DNA of 64,000 nt from contig OU612065.1 in NCBI GenBank assembly GCA_914767715.1, positions 4,030,001 to 4,094,000 of the forward strand, written 5' to 3'. This document shows positions 23,868 to 34,396 of the stretch, in pieces. Positions within the stretch are counted from its first letter, which is position 1, and each line of letters begins with the position of its first letter. The notes beneath the pieces were generated by a model. It searched no databases. It worked only from the letters and a program-made list of their open reading frames with translations, and had not been told where the DNA came from. This stretch comes from Membranipora membranacea (lineage: Eukaryota; Bryozoa; Gymnolaemata; Cheilostomatida; Membraniporidae). Made by a program: the position numbers and the translations under genes.

Positions 23868-25059
23868 TCTCAGCAGGGGAATCCTTCTACAACAAGAAAA
23901 AACGTATGAATAATTCGTTTGCTATCGATGGATTCTACATTTGGTTGACAGAAGGACGTCCATTCCAGCACATAGCTCCGAACATATAGTACATCACACA
24001 GCTTCAGAATGGTGGACCCATTATTACACTTTAATGGGGACAAGGGCAGCGACATGAGCTCTCAAGTAGACATCCAGATTCCTTAGACAATGTATCCCAA
24101 CGCCTATATTACTTCACCTAGGAACAAGATTTATTGGCCTACTTCAGGAAAAGACAGTACCCAATTGTATAAAACTTTCAAAAGGTCTGTTGTTACAGCT
24201 AGTTGTATATTTACTTGATATAATCTAGGTTCTCAATCCAATCAATCATACCGCATCTGGAGATGCCTCACGACACTTAGGACTACAGCAAGGGCCCCTG
24301 GAACTTACATGCCTTCACTCGCCCATGTCCAGTATCAACCACTATGCTGGACATTGGCAAAGTAAAGGTATGTTAGTACAAGAGGCCATAGGCATCTGGA
24401 GTTACAAGCATGTCCAGTATCAACCACCCCCTTTCCCTCTCAAGGTGTAGCACACTTGAGTTTCAAACAAAATCACTCACTTAAACTTTTGCACTCTGTT
24501 CACTCTAATAAGCTGTGTCTTTTACAATGGTTTCCACTCTACTTGCTCCCCTTGGGAAAGGGGGTGGTTGATACTGGACATGCTTGTAACTCCAGATGCC
24601 TATGCAAGAGGCCCATGACCTACAACGTTATGATATATTTCAGAGCAGTGAGTGGCAAAATACCTTTACGCTGGCCCTTTGACACCCACAACACTAAGGC
24701 CTATCGAGATGTATTTTTTGCCAACTGTCTTTGTGGTTATCCACTCATGTAGTAGCGGGGTAGCTTGCTTGAATCAACATTTAACATATAATGAGCTCAG
24801 TGTTTATTGATTGTTTGCACTGCCTTTTTTATGCCACAAGGAGTTAGACCACAAAACAACTAAATTTCGAGGGGGCAGTCTCTCATCTCTCATCTAATCA
24901 ATCTCACTCGGAGCGCTTTGGCTCCTTTACCGAGATGCAGTCGTGTATGAACAATTGTTTAAATTATCAGTAGCAAGGAAGAAAACCAGTTTGTCTACAA
25001 GATAAGAAAATAGTTAATTATGCTTTGATTCAAAGATCAATAGCTAGCTACTGCCAAGA
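23868..25059. repeat. Repeat-rich intergenic region with dispersed foldback sequence
   Basis: Around 24300-24700, inverted copies of GACATTGGCAAAGTAAAGG-type sequence and TCCAGTATCAACCAC occur on both strands. The same words recur at about 5706 and 61950. A younger palindromic element (24387-24604) has inserted into one copy. No gene was seen. Confidence 0.5.
24387..24604. mobile_element. 218-bp MITE with about 49-bp perfect inverted repeats, CATAG family
   Basis: The arms at 24388-24436 and 24555-24603 are perfect complements over 49 bp and begin CATAGGCATCTGG. The flanks CAAGAGGC (24379-24386) and CAAGAGGC (24605-24612) are identical, and the next base is C on the right, so the duplication is 8 or 9 bp. 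The surrounding sequence is a dispersed repeat whose copy at about 5730 lacks the insert. Confidence 0.75.
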
Positions 25060-25062
25060 GAA

Positions 25063-27515
25063 AAAAATAAATAAATAAATAAATATACAAAGCACAGCTT
25101 CAGATGTTATGAAGTAGAGTCAGTGATAAGTGCTCATAATCAGTTAGGCAAAGCAGCTAGAATCATTAGAAAAGTTTATGGATGCGATGTTTATATGAAT
25201 GTTTGGCAGTTTTGGTGTTGATATTGCCCTTAATAGCACCATGTCTGGTATTGTGAGACTCGGCAAAATAAGGGGAGAACCGATCTTGGTCTATAGCGGC
25301 ACTACCAGAAAGCATACGAAAGTACATTTTTTGGTCTGCATTAACACGTCTTTGTGCAAGGGTGTCCCAATTAAATTGTGTCATGAGCTCAGTAATATGG
25401 TCTCGTTTTCTCTTACAGTGTGTCCACCTGAAGGCCTTTCTATTTATACCTTCTATGATATTGATGTTTTTCAATTTAAATGGAGACCAGGTGTGGGTCG
25501 CAAATTCTAGTATAGGGCGACAGACTGTTTTATAAGCTATGGCTCTGGTTTTACTTTTAGCCTTTTTTAGACAGCGCATCAGCATGTGTAATGATTCATT
25601 AGCTTTTGAGCAAATGTTTATTATATGTTGATCGAATGACAGTTTATTGTCAATCGTGACACCAAGGTATAGTACTTTGTCAACACATTGTAAGGAGTCA
25701 TTATTCATGCTGTATTGTGACACTAGAGGATTTACAGTGGACCATTGAATTGTCATATGCTCACATTTTTTTATATTGAACTTCATCTGGGAACTGTCTG
25801 CCCAAGTTATAAGATGGTCTAGGTCATTCTGAAATAAACTAGAATCAGCAGGTGTTGTGATTGGTTTGTACAACAAGGAATCATCTGCATATAGTTTGAG
25901 CATGCTGTTGGCATTAAATAACAATGGTCCTAATACACTGCCTTGGGGCACTCCTGAGGTCACGTGTCTAGTGGCCGATTTGACATTATTGACACAAACG
26001 GAGAAAAGGCGGCTCTGGAGCCATGAAAAAATCCATTTGACAGTTTTATCAGCTATTCCGATATTGAGCAGTTTAACCAGTAGTTTTTGGTGAGACACAA
26101 CGTCAAAGGCCTTTGAAAAGTCCAAGACAGTGAGATCAACTGGTATCATTTCGTCAACAAAAATCTATTAATTCACTCACGGTATTCAACAACTGAGTAT
26201 CGCAGCCATGATTTGTCCTGAAACCATGTTGATGTGGGTAAAAAAGGTCATTTGATTCTAGGAAACAGTTAATATTATGTGAAATGATATGCTCAAAGAT
26301 TTTCGATATTATAGAAGTGAGTGATATTGGCCTGTAATTCAGCGGGTCTGTACGACTTCCTTTCTTGAAGATCGGTACTATGTTGGCTGTTTTCCAGTCT
26401 TGTGGTGTCTGGGAAGTATCATAGAAATACTGAAAAACCTTTGTCAGGGGCTCATATATGTACTGAGCTAGATATTTTAGAAGTGCAGGGGAAAGCTCAT
26501 CCGTGCCAGCACCTTTTCGTGAATCGAGTTTGGTGAGCTGTGTTAGGACTCCCCGAGGATCGAACTGTATAGGAGATGATTTAGTTCGAGGGGGAATGCA
26601 GGGAGGGATATTACCATCATCAATAGAAAACACAGAAGCAAAGGAGTCCACAAAAGATTCAGCTATAGCAGTATTGCTGTTAGGGGGGGATGTTGTCTAG
26701 TTGGCGTACAGTATTTGAGCTGCCCTTTTTACTTGCTATGAACCGATAAAGAGGTTTTGAATCACCCTGCTCTAAGGTATTGCATATGTGTTGGTTTATA
26801 TAATTATTATAGTCCCGGTTACACAGTTTCTTGCAGTACCGGGACTGGGTGGCATGTTTTAAAATGTTGTGCGGGTTGCGATCTTTAAGGCAAGCTAGGT
26901 GGAGGACTTTTCTTTTTCTGATCTCCCTTTTAGTTTCTTGTGATATCCAAAGTTCTGATTTTTTCTTTCGAAATTTGTATGGGATATTGGAATGTGCTAC
27001 CTGTAGTATTCCAGATTTGACATTATACCATAATTGCTCAGCGCTACATTTCTTAGAGATATCTGAGGTAATTTTACAATGTAGGGAGTAACAGTCCATG
27101 GTGATGTTCGTTATGTCTGCCTTTTCAAACTGCCAATATGGTTTCGGTTTGGTTAAAGATGCTGTCCTTTTAATAACATTATCCCCTAACACATTGAAAT
27201 TGATAATAAAATGGTCAGAGCAGGATGACTCAACTCGGGGGTTAGTGGTAGCTACATTGGTAACAACTAGGTCGAGCGTATTACCTTTATCGTGAGTAGG
27301 TTTATTGATAACCTGAGAAAGATTATTCGAAATTATAAAATCTACGAACAATTGATGCAAGTTAGTTTCTCTTGTTGTTTTAAGAACAGGCCTGTTACTA
27401 TCATTCCAGTCGATGTCAGGTAGGTTAAAATCCCCAACCATAACAATGTTCGGATTGGTTTGATCATAATACCAATTTACTACATCTTCTACTTGTTTTA
27501 TACAGGGCCTACGGT
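25063..27515 (-). mobile_element. Non-LTR retrotransposon (LINE), 5'-truncated and frameshifted
   Basis: The minus strand carries an endonuclease C-terminal part (VGDFNLPDIDWN...NTLDLVVTN, in 26680-27441) and a linker. Reverse transcriptase follows in 26154-26651 (NYRPISLTSIISKIFE, HGFRTNHGC) and 25166-26149 (LDFSKAFD, SGVPQGSVLGPLLF, LYADDS). The open frames are broken near 26680 and 26150. Between GPLLF and LYADD about 10 residues usually present are missing, so the enzyme is not intact. Most of the endonuclease is absent upstream of 27515. The 3' end runs into a (TTTA)n tract at 25063-25084, the kind of tail seen in Jockey/CR1/L2-type elements. The clade was not determined further. Confidence 0.85.
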
Positions 27516-27608
27516 AATAGCATCAATGAACTAAAGTTGATAGCATGCAATAGTGAAAGAGTATCCACAGATTGATAAATCAAGGGCAATGATTTCATTG
27601 TGAAAGAC

Positions 27609-27668
27609 CATAGGACTGCCGCAGTTCCTGATTTTTGGCCCAAAATCAGGAACTGCGGCAGTCCTATG
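27609..27668. mobile_element. 60-bp near-perfect palindrome, CATAG family
   Basis: 27-bp arms (27609-27635 and 27642-27668, starting CATAGGACTGCCGCAGTT) are exact complements around TGGCCC. Direct repeats TGAAAGAC flank it at 27601-27608 and 27669-27676, again followed by C on the right. It lies between the two LINE copies. Confidence 0.7.
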
Positions 27669-27889
27669 TGAAAGACCTGTGATTTAGACCTAAGCTAATG
27701 AACGTATTGTTTTTATTACTACTAGTTACTAATACTACCTAGCATCTTTCTTTCATTACTATTACTTAGGCTAGGATGTTGCCAGATGAGAAGTATTCTC
27801 TGGTCAGTGGGCTGAGAAGCATGTATTTAATTTCTGTAAGATCAGTACCCTAACAGAGATCAGCACCCAAAGCTTCGACAAGGATGCCA

Positions 27890-29930
27890 TACATGAAATT
27901 TCTTAAAAAAGGTATGACTTCAACAAAGCAAATTATACACTTATTGACGACCACTACTCTACTTTAAAAACCTACTACAACAACATCACAACAGATAATA
28001 TGCCATTAGAAGACACTTGGAGCAAATTTTCAGCTACAACTGCCACAGCCCTCTCAACAATACCAGGTAAGCTAAACCGACCAAAGGGTCACCCATGGGT
28101 GACTCGGGATATTAAACGACAGATAGCTAAAAGGGATAGGTTGTTTGATAGAAATTAGCGATTTCCAAGCATTGCTAATGAGCAAGAATATGAAAATATC
28201 TGCTCCTAAATCAAAGCTAATGTTAAGAATGCCAAGACAAGTTACTTAAAAGACCACCTTACCAAGCAATTGGAAGAAGGCAACTCCAAACCCTTATACA
28301 ACTACCTCAGCAAAAACAGTGGTAGATCTAACAGCATTTCAGGGCTTAAAGATACTCCTACAGAGGAGATCCCAGACAAACTGGCAGATCACTTTGCCTC
28401 TGTATACTGTGCCCAGCAGCACTTTCTGCCAAAGCTACAAGAAAATGAATATTCCGACATGATTAAAATAAATGTCAGCAAATCTGGAATCCAAGCTATG
28501 CTCAAAAAACTTGATCCTAGAAAATCAAGAGGACCAGATAACCTCTCAGCCATTGTATTGAAAATGTTTGCTATATATGTTCCTTCATTTCTAGATTGTG
28601 TATGTCACTTGATACAGGCAAGTATTGAGGCTGGTAAAGTCCCAAGAATCTGGAGGCATGCAGATATTACCCCGATTTATAAAGGAGGAGATTGAACTGA
28701 CAGCAACAACTATAGGCCTATCAGTCTGACCTGTATCTTGTCCAAGGTTACTGAGCATATACTCTGTTCCAACATGTGGCGACACATAGAAGAAAATGAC
28801 ATTGTATCAAGCAGGCAGCACGGCTTCCGGAAGGGGCTCAACACTACAACCCAACTCCTACATGTTGTACATTTTGCGACTCATTCACTTGATTTAAAAG
28901 AAAACTATCATATTGTAAGCTTCGATTTCTCCAAAGCCTTTGATAAGGTGCCACATGCATTACTTATACACAAACTGAAACATTATAAGCTTGATGGAAA
29001 ATGTGTTGACTGGATAGAAGATTGGTTGAAAGACCGTACATGCACTGTAAATATAAATGGTAGTAAATCTAAATTGTTCAATGCAACTTCTGGTGTACCG
29101 CAAGGATCAGTGTTAGGTCCTCTTCTATTTCTAATATATGTAAATGATCTTGCTGTGTCTATCGTAAATTCTGATTGTCGCTTGTATGCTGATGATACAC
29201 TTTTATGTGCAGAAATAACGAGTAACATTAATTCCTTGCAAGAAGATGTCGACAAGCTTAAAGAGTGGGCGAATCGATGGGGCATGGTCTTCAACCATAA
29301 AAAGTGCATACACATGAAAGTAGGCTATGATAAACCAGACATCAGTCTTAAGCTGGGAAATGATCTCATACCGCATTCAAATTCTCTGAAGTATCTTGGT
29401 GTCACCATACATTCCAGCATGAGATGGAATACACACATAGCTGCCGTAGTAAAAAAGGCAAATCGTTCCCTAGGTCTGATTAAAAGAGGGCTAAAAGAAG
29501 CCCCAACTAAGACAAAACTGGTTGCATACAAAACTATGGTTATGCCTATTCTAGAATATGCATGTCAGGTGTGGTCGACCCATAATATTGGCCTGAAAAC
29601 TAGCCTTGAAAAAGTCCAGAGGAATGCTGTTAAATGGATATACCATTTGAATAAAACTGATAGCATCACTGACTGTATGACTAATCATGCCATTCCTCTT
29701 TTGTCTGATAGGAGAGATGCTATCGATGTAACCTTCCTCAGAAAGGTAGAAGGCGGATTATTTGACATTAAACTAAACACCTACGTACGCTTCAATTCAG
29801 CATTACATGATACCAGAGGTAAAACAATTAGTTGGCAGCATAGCTGTGATGCCTGGACTCACAGTTATTTCAATAGAATGAGGTCAGAGGTCAAAGTGTA
29901 CTTTCCACCCGACTAACTGTATCATGTTTA
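27890..29930 (+). mobile_element. Second non-LTR retrotransposon, nearly full reverse transcriptase with three stops
   Basis: One plus-strand frame runs from about 27900 to 29916, broken only by in-frame TAG (28156), TAA (28207) and TGA (28693). It reads the linker before the polymerase (PLEDTWSKFSATTATALSTI) and then the reverse transcriptase: RKSRGPDNLSA, ADITPIYKGGD, NYRPISLTCILSKVTEHIL, SFDFSKAFDKVPH, SGVPQGSVLGPLLFLIYVND, LYADDTLL and LKYLGVTIH. It ends after EVKVYFPPD. The endonuclease domain is missing. It is a different subfamily from the minus-strand copy next to it, judged by the protein sequence. Confidence 0.85.
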
Positions 29931-30311
29931 ACACACACTACTAACATCGACGACAACGTATGCGGTTCACTTTGGTCAACTTTTTTGGTCTATCTCTAAT
30001 CAAATCCTTTCTTTAACACTGGACAGGCATTTTCTTTTCATACCAATGATGATCACTTGAGTGGTGCATCAGGCCATACTACTGATCGCTTGACTGTTTA
30101 CAAATTGTTTTCTTTTTCTTTAACTTAATTGAAATAGACTAATAGGGAAATAATACAAGTCCCTACCTCCTCAGCTATGAAATACTCTCTAGTCTAAACC
30201 CACTCCCCCCCACACGGATAATGATGGTATATATATTTATCCAAAAGTGCCCGTGATGTGGACGGTTTGTATTAAGTTGAAGGTAAGGTAAGTACCAACC
30301 AATCCCAGGGG
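29931..30311 (+). other. 3' flank of the LINE copy, no gene
   Basis: This is probable 3' untranslated tail of the retrotransposon (T-rich, about 29931-30130) followed by unassigned sequence. No exon was seen. Confidence 0.4.
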
Positions 30312-30360
30312 TAGCCTGTCTTGACAAGCTTTGTTTGGGGTGGCTTGTCAAGACAGGCTA
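30312..30360. mobile_element. 49-bp palindromic insertion, TAGCCTG family
   Basis: 18-bp arms TAGCCTGTCTTGACAAGC and its exact complement surround a 13-bp centre. Exact 9-bp direct repeats TCCCAGGGG flank it at 30303-30311 and 30361-30369. Confidence 0.75.
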
Positions 30361-30428
30361 TCCCAGGGGTAGAGCACGGTTGAAACTGATTTCTCTGTAC
30401 CTCTGTGAGGTGAAATATAAAAGTTTAA

Positions 30429-31790
30429 GGTGATGTCAAAGACCGATCCGAATATCAACATATCATATACTCTTGGAAAGCTGCCGAGCTACTGAAAATG
30501 AATACTTGAACAAAAACTTGATTCAATGACGTTGTGTCATTTTGGGGAGGAAATGAGGCAGAAAACGCTGTTTTTGTCAAAGCAGATGGAGGAGTCAAAT
30601 TAAATGCAAGAAATTTCAAACCAGGTAGAATGCATACTTAGAGATTGCGTTCATTGTAAAATTTGATTTTCTTTGATATATGACTAGTCTAAACTGACTT
30701 TTTACGTCACGCCATACAATGCATTATTTTTTGTGAAGCCGTGAAAATATGTGAAATTTCAATCATTTATTCAGAACAGATCATAGGCTCGAAACAAAAT
30801 TAATTATGACTTTCCCTTAGAGTACACTTCAAATGTCATACCTATTAACTTTCAACAAATTAGCTTGCTTATTGCGAAAACAGTAGACTCTCGAATACAG
30901 CTAATATTTTTTGCAACTTTTGCATAATATCAAATGTGCTGTCCAAATGACCATTATTGTGGCCAAACAAAGTTTTTTTGAAAGTTCTCACATACGAAGC
31001 CGCTTTCATTAGCCATGGTGCACACAGGAAATGCCAAAAGATTTTTTCCCTGCATCTTTGTTTTTCTTGAATTTAACGCAAAAGAATGCCAAAAAACAGC
31101 TATTTTTTGGGACTTTAGAGGTGTTTTTGGCCATTGTTTTGCGTTAAATTCAAGAAAAACGAAGCTGCAGTGAAAAAATCTGTTGGCATTTCCTGCGTGC
31201 ACCATGGGTAATAAAAGCGGATTCGTATGTGAGAACTTTCAAAAAAACTTTGTTTGGCCACAATAATGGTCATTTGGACAGCACATTTGACGTTATGCAA
31301 AAGTTACGAAAAATATCAGGTGTATTCGAGAGTCTATTGTTTTCGCAATATGCAAGCTAATTTCTTGAAAGTCAATATGTATGACATTTGAAGTGTACTC
31401 TACGGGAAAATCATAATTAATTCTGTTTCGAGCCTATGATCTGTTCTGAATTATTGATTGAAATTTCACATATTTTCACGGCTTCACAAAAAAAATGTGT
31501 TGTATGGCGTGACGTAAAAAGTCAGTTTAGACTAGTCATATATCAAAGAAAATCAAATTTTACTATGAACTCAATCTCTAAGTTTACTTTCCACCTGTTT
31601 TGAAATTTCTTGCAATTAATTTGACTCCTCCACCTGCTTTGACAAAAACAGCGTTTTCTGCCTCATTTCCTCTCTTTAATGACACAACGTCATCGAATCA
31701 AGTTTTTGTTCAGGTATTCATTTTCAGTAGCTCGGCAGCTTTCCAACGGTATATGATATGTTGATATTCGGATCGGTCTTTGACATTACC
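30429..31790. mobile_element. 1.36-kb foldback element bounded by TTAA
   Basis: Nearly the whole element is one inverted repeat, with arms of about 660 bp (30429 to about 31090, and about 31130 to 31790) diverged by roughly one base in ten to fifteen by eye. The outer ends are GGTRATGTCAAAGACC next to TTAA on both sides (30425-30428 and 31791-31794). TTAA duplication is typical of piggyBac-type elements, but no transposase is present, so this is a non-autonomous hairpin. The small open frames inside it are products of the repeat. Confidence 0.8.
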
Positions 31791-31794
31791 TTAA

Positions 31795-34396
31795 ATGTAA
31801 ATGCCGTAAATAGAAATGAAAAGCTTAGAAATTGTTTACAAAGTGTGCCTCTAAACATGCAAGAGTGGATTGTCTTTGGGAATATAGAGTATAGTTTCAG
31901 TATTATGGATTATTGTCTCGAACTAAATCAAGTATATTGTTAGGTCTACATGACTCATCCTGGCCTAGACCTGCATTGTAAACAGAAACAGTGGAATAGG
32001 CATTATTAGTATTGTGTACACTGGTCATACCTCAGTGCAGAGTGAACCTAGCCTGTCATGACCCAGCCAGAGGAAGACAGCTACTGTATACCTAGTGATA
32101 CACTTGCCTGTTGCCGAGACCAAGTGTTGGCTTAACCAATAATGGCTTGATGTTTTTGTTGAACAACATACCTTAGTTAGCCCATCTGTCATCTCAGAAG
32201 TCACTCAACCACATGGCACATGTCTTCTCCAAAACTTGTGTCTCTTGCAGTGTTTGACTGCCCCTCCCCCATCTGCTGGGCTTATATAAAAACCAAAGTG
32301 GGCCAGTTAACCATTGTCAGAGACCCAAGTTTTGGAGCAGACCTGTGCACTCATTTCAGTCACCTGAACAAGACAAATCATGTAACAATGTTTGAGATTG
32401 TTATGATGATTGAATTATCATAACAATCTCAAACATTGTTGAATGATATGGGCATCATGTTGATGGTCAGTTTGTCTGTCTACTGTGTTTAGCTAAGGAC
32501 TAGCTAGAAACATGGTCTTAACAATACTAGGAATTAGAAACTGCATAGAAACATTATTTCTCTGCCTTAGTGGTTGAGACCTCTCTGGACTGCTGGACTT
32601 GCACTAACTGGAAAAGGCGTGAACTGCTTGGTCTGAACAGCTATCATTACTTGCCTAATCTGCAGGCCTACTGTTTAGGGCCAGTAGCCGAGGGAAGGAA
32701 ATACCCTGGGCACTGAATTTATACAAACACCCGCAGCAGACCTGTGCTCAAGTCAAACACTGCCTGAAACAAGGTTCATGAATGTCTCCGCACATTGAAT
32801 TATGTACTTGAAGCTTTGTTTGCTTCCACGAGATTTATCAATCAACAATATGCGAATCACCAACAACTGGATTGCAGAGACTTTATGCAAATGATACTTT
32901 CACGAGTATATACAGAAACATCAAAAACCGACATGATACACATTTACTCAGTCCAGGAAGATATGGACTCTGGAGAAGGATTTGGGAATGAGCTTTTATT
33001 GAAGCAAATGCATTTTGCTCATGCTATATCAAGGAAAAGGTAGATAACTGGAGGCCCTATACAACAACGAGAACACACTCTGGAGATTATGGTAGGGGTG
33101 ATACTCAACAAGGAACTCTCTTGGAAAATCAATATCAAAACCAGCTAATCTAAGCCTACATTATCTTTCCGTATAGGCAATATCTTTCAGTGTCCCAAAA
33201 GCCTCAATGAGCTTAGCTGGGCTTACATGACATCCTAACAGTGGCTCGTTTGTCATTGACAAATACTCCAGATTGAGCAGCATATCACCAATGAAATCAT
33301 AGCTGAACCGGGAGACCCTGATCACCAGGAGGAAAATCAGCCGCGTAATACTAGACAAGATTATCATAATGCAGATGATGTACGGTTTGAGCTAATACCA
33401 TCAGCAGCTAATTCAGAGAGGGTTAAACAGCTTATTTGCTAAACTGTACCTCTCCAGAAGTCAGTCATCCCTTACACGATCACGGATGTGGAACAGCGTA
33501 CCATTAAGTAAAAGTCTGACCTCCTGATAGAGGCATATTGATTTTAGCTGCATTGCACCTGTATATATTTGCGATGTATCAATCAAACACAACTGCACAG
33601 ATAGAATAGATCACAGGCGCCTTCCATTCACAGAACTATTCTAAGTCAGTTCTGGCCTTGTAGTGTTCCTACCTATGCTAAAGTTGGTACTTGACTAGGT
33701 CAAAGCACATGCTTGCAAGTCTGGATCTAGTCTTACATTGGTTGGAAGTTTGAAGAATCAGATGATCGTACCTAGGGCTTCATAAGGTTTCATTTAGTAT
33801 ACCGTCTAGAAGTCTTTACAACTGTGATTTGCAAAAAGGATTTAATGCCTTAAATCATTAACAAGCTAAACCTTGCTCTCGGGTATACATACACCTTGAG
33901 AACGGACAAAGTCTTTTATTGCTTTTACCCTTTTACAGGGTAATGGCGGGTTTGCACAGTGAAACAGTTGTCCCATTTGGAAATGATGTTACAGTCGCTG
34001 CTATTTCCGCTTTTCCAACGTGGTGTTGTCAGATTTTCTGCGTCGTCCCTTATCTGCCCAGAAAAAAAACTTTTTTATTGAAGATCTGTTTGAGACACAA
34101 AATCTCAAGCACTACAAAGCTTGAATGAAACATAATAAACTATAACATGTGCTAGTTGTAAAAATTTTGTTCTCAGACAAACACAGTTTAATCAAAAGAT
34201 CATTATCATCCCCTCCAAATTGAACGTTTCCGCATCACAGGGACTCTTGCCTCTCTGATTTTTTTTATCAGCTTACTGATCAGGGATAATGGTTCCACAG
34301 TCAAGCAGGTCTCCAGTGTTTACATTGTCACTGATATCAAACGGTATTCCTCTAACTCTATACCACCTTCATTTTAGACCATTTATTGATACTGGT
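31795..34396. other. Intergenic region upstream of MAP3K1
   Basis: No exon could be supported. A perfect 24-bp hairpin is listed separately. At 32223-32343, CTCCAAAACTTG and its near-complement form an imperfect inverted repeat. Its left part (CTCCAAAAC...GTTTGACTGCCCC) recurs at about 63672, marking a dispersed repeat. Confidence 0.4.
32384..32440. repeat. Perfect 24-bp hairpin
   Basis: Arms 32384-32407 (AACAATGTTTGAGATTGTTA...) and 32417-32440 are exact complements with a 9-nt loop. No flanking direct repeat was found, so insertion is not shown. Confidence 0.6.

Noticed and set aside
30954-31300. Small open frames in the foldback element
   Set aside because: They arise from the two arms of the inverted repeat and have no family resemblance.
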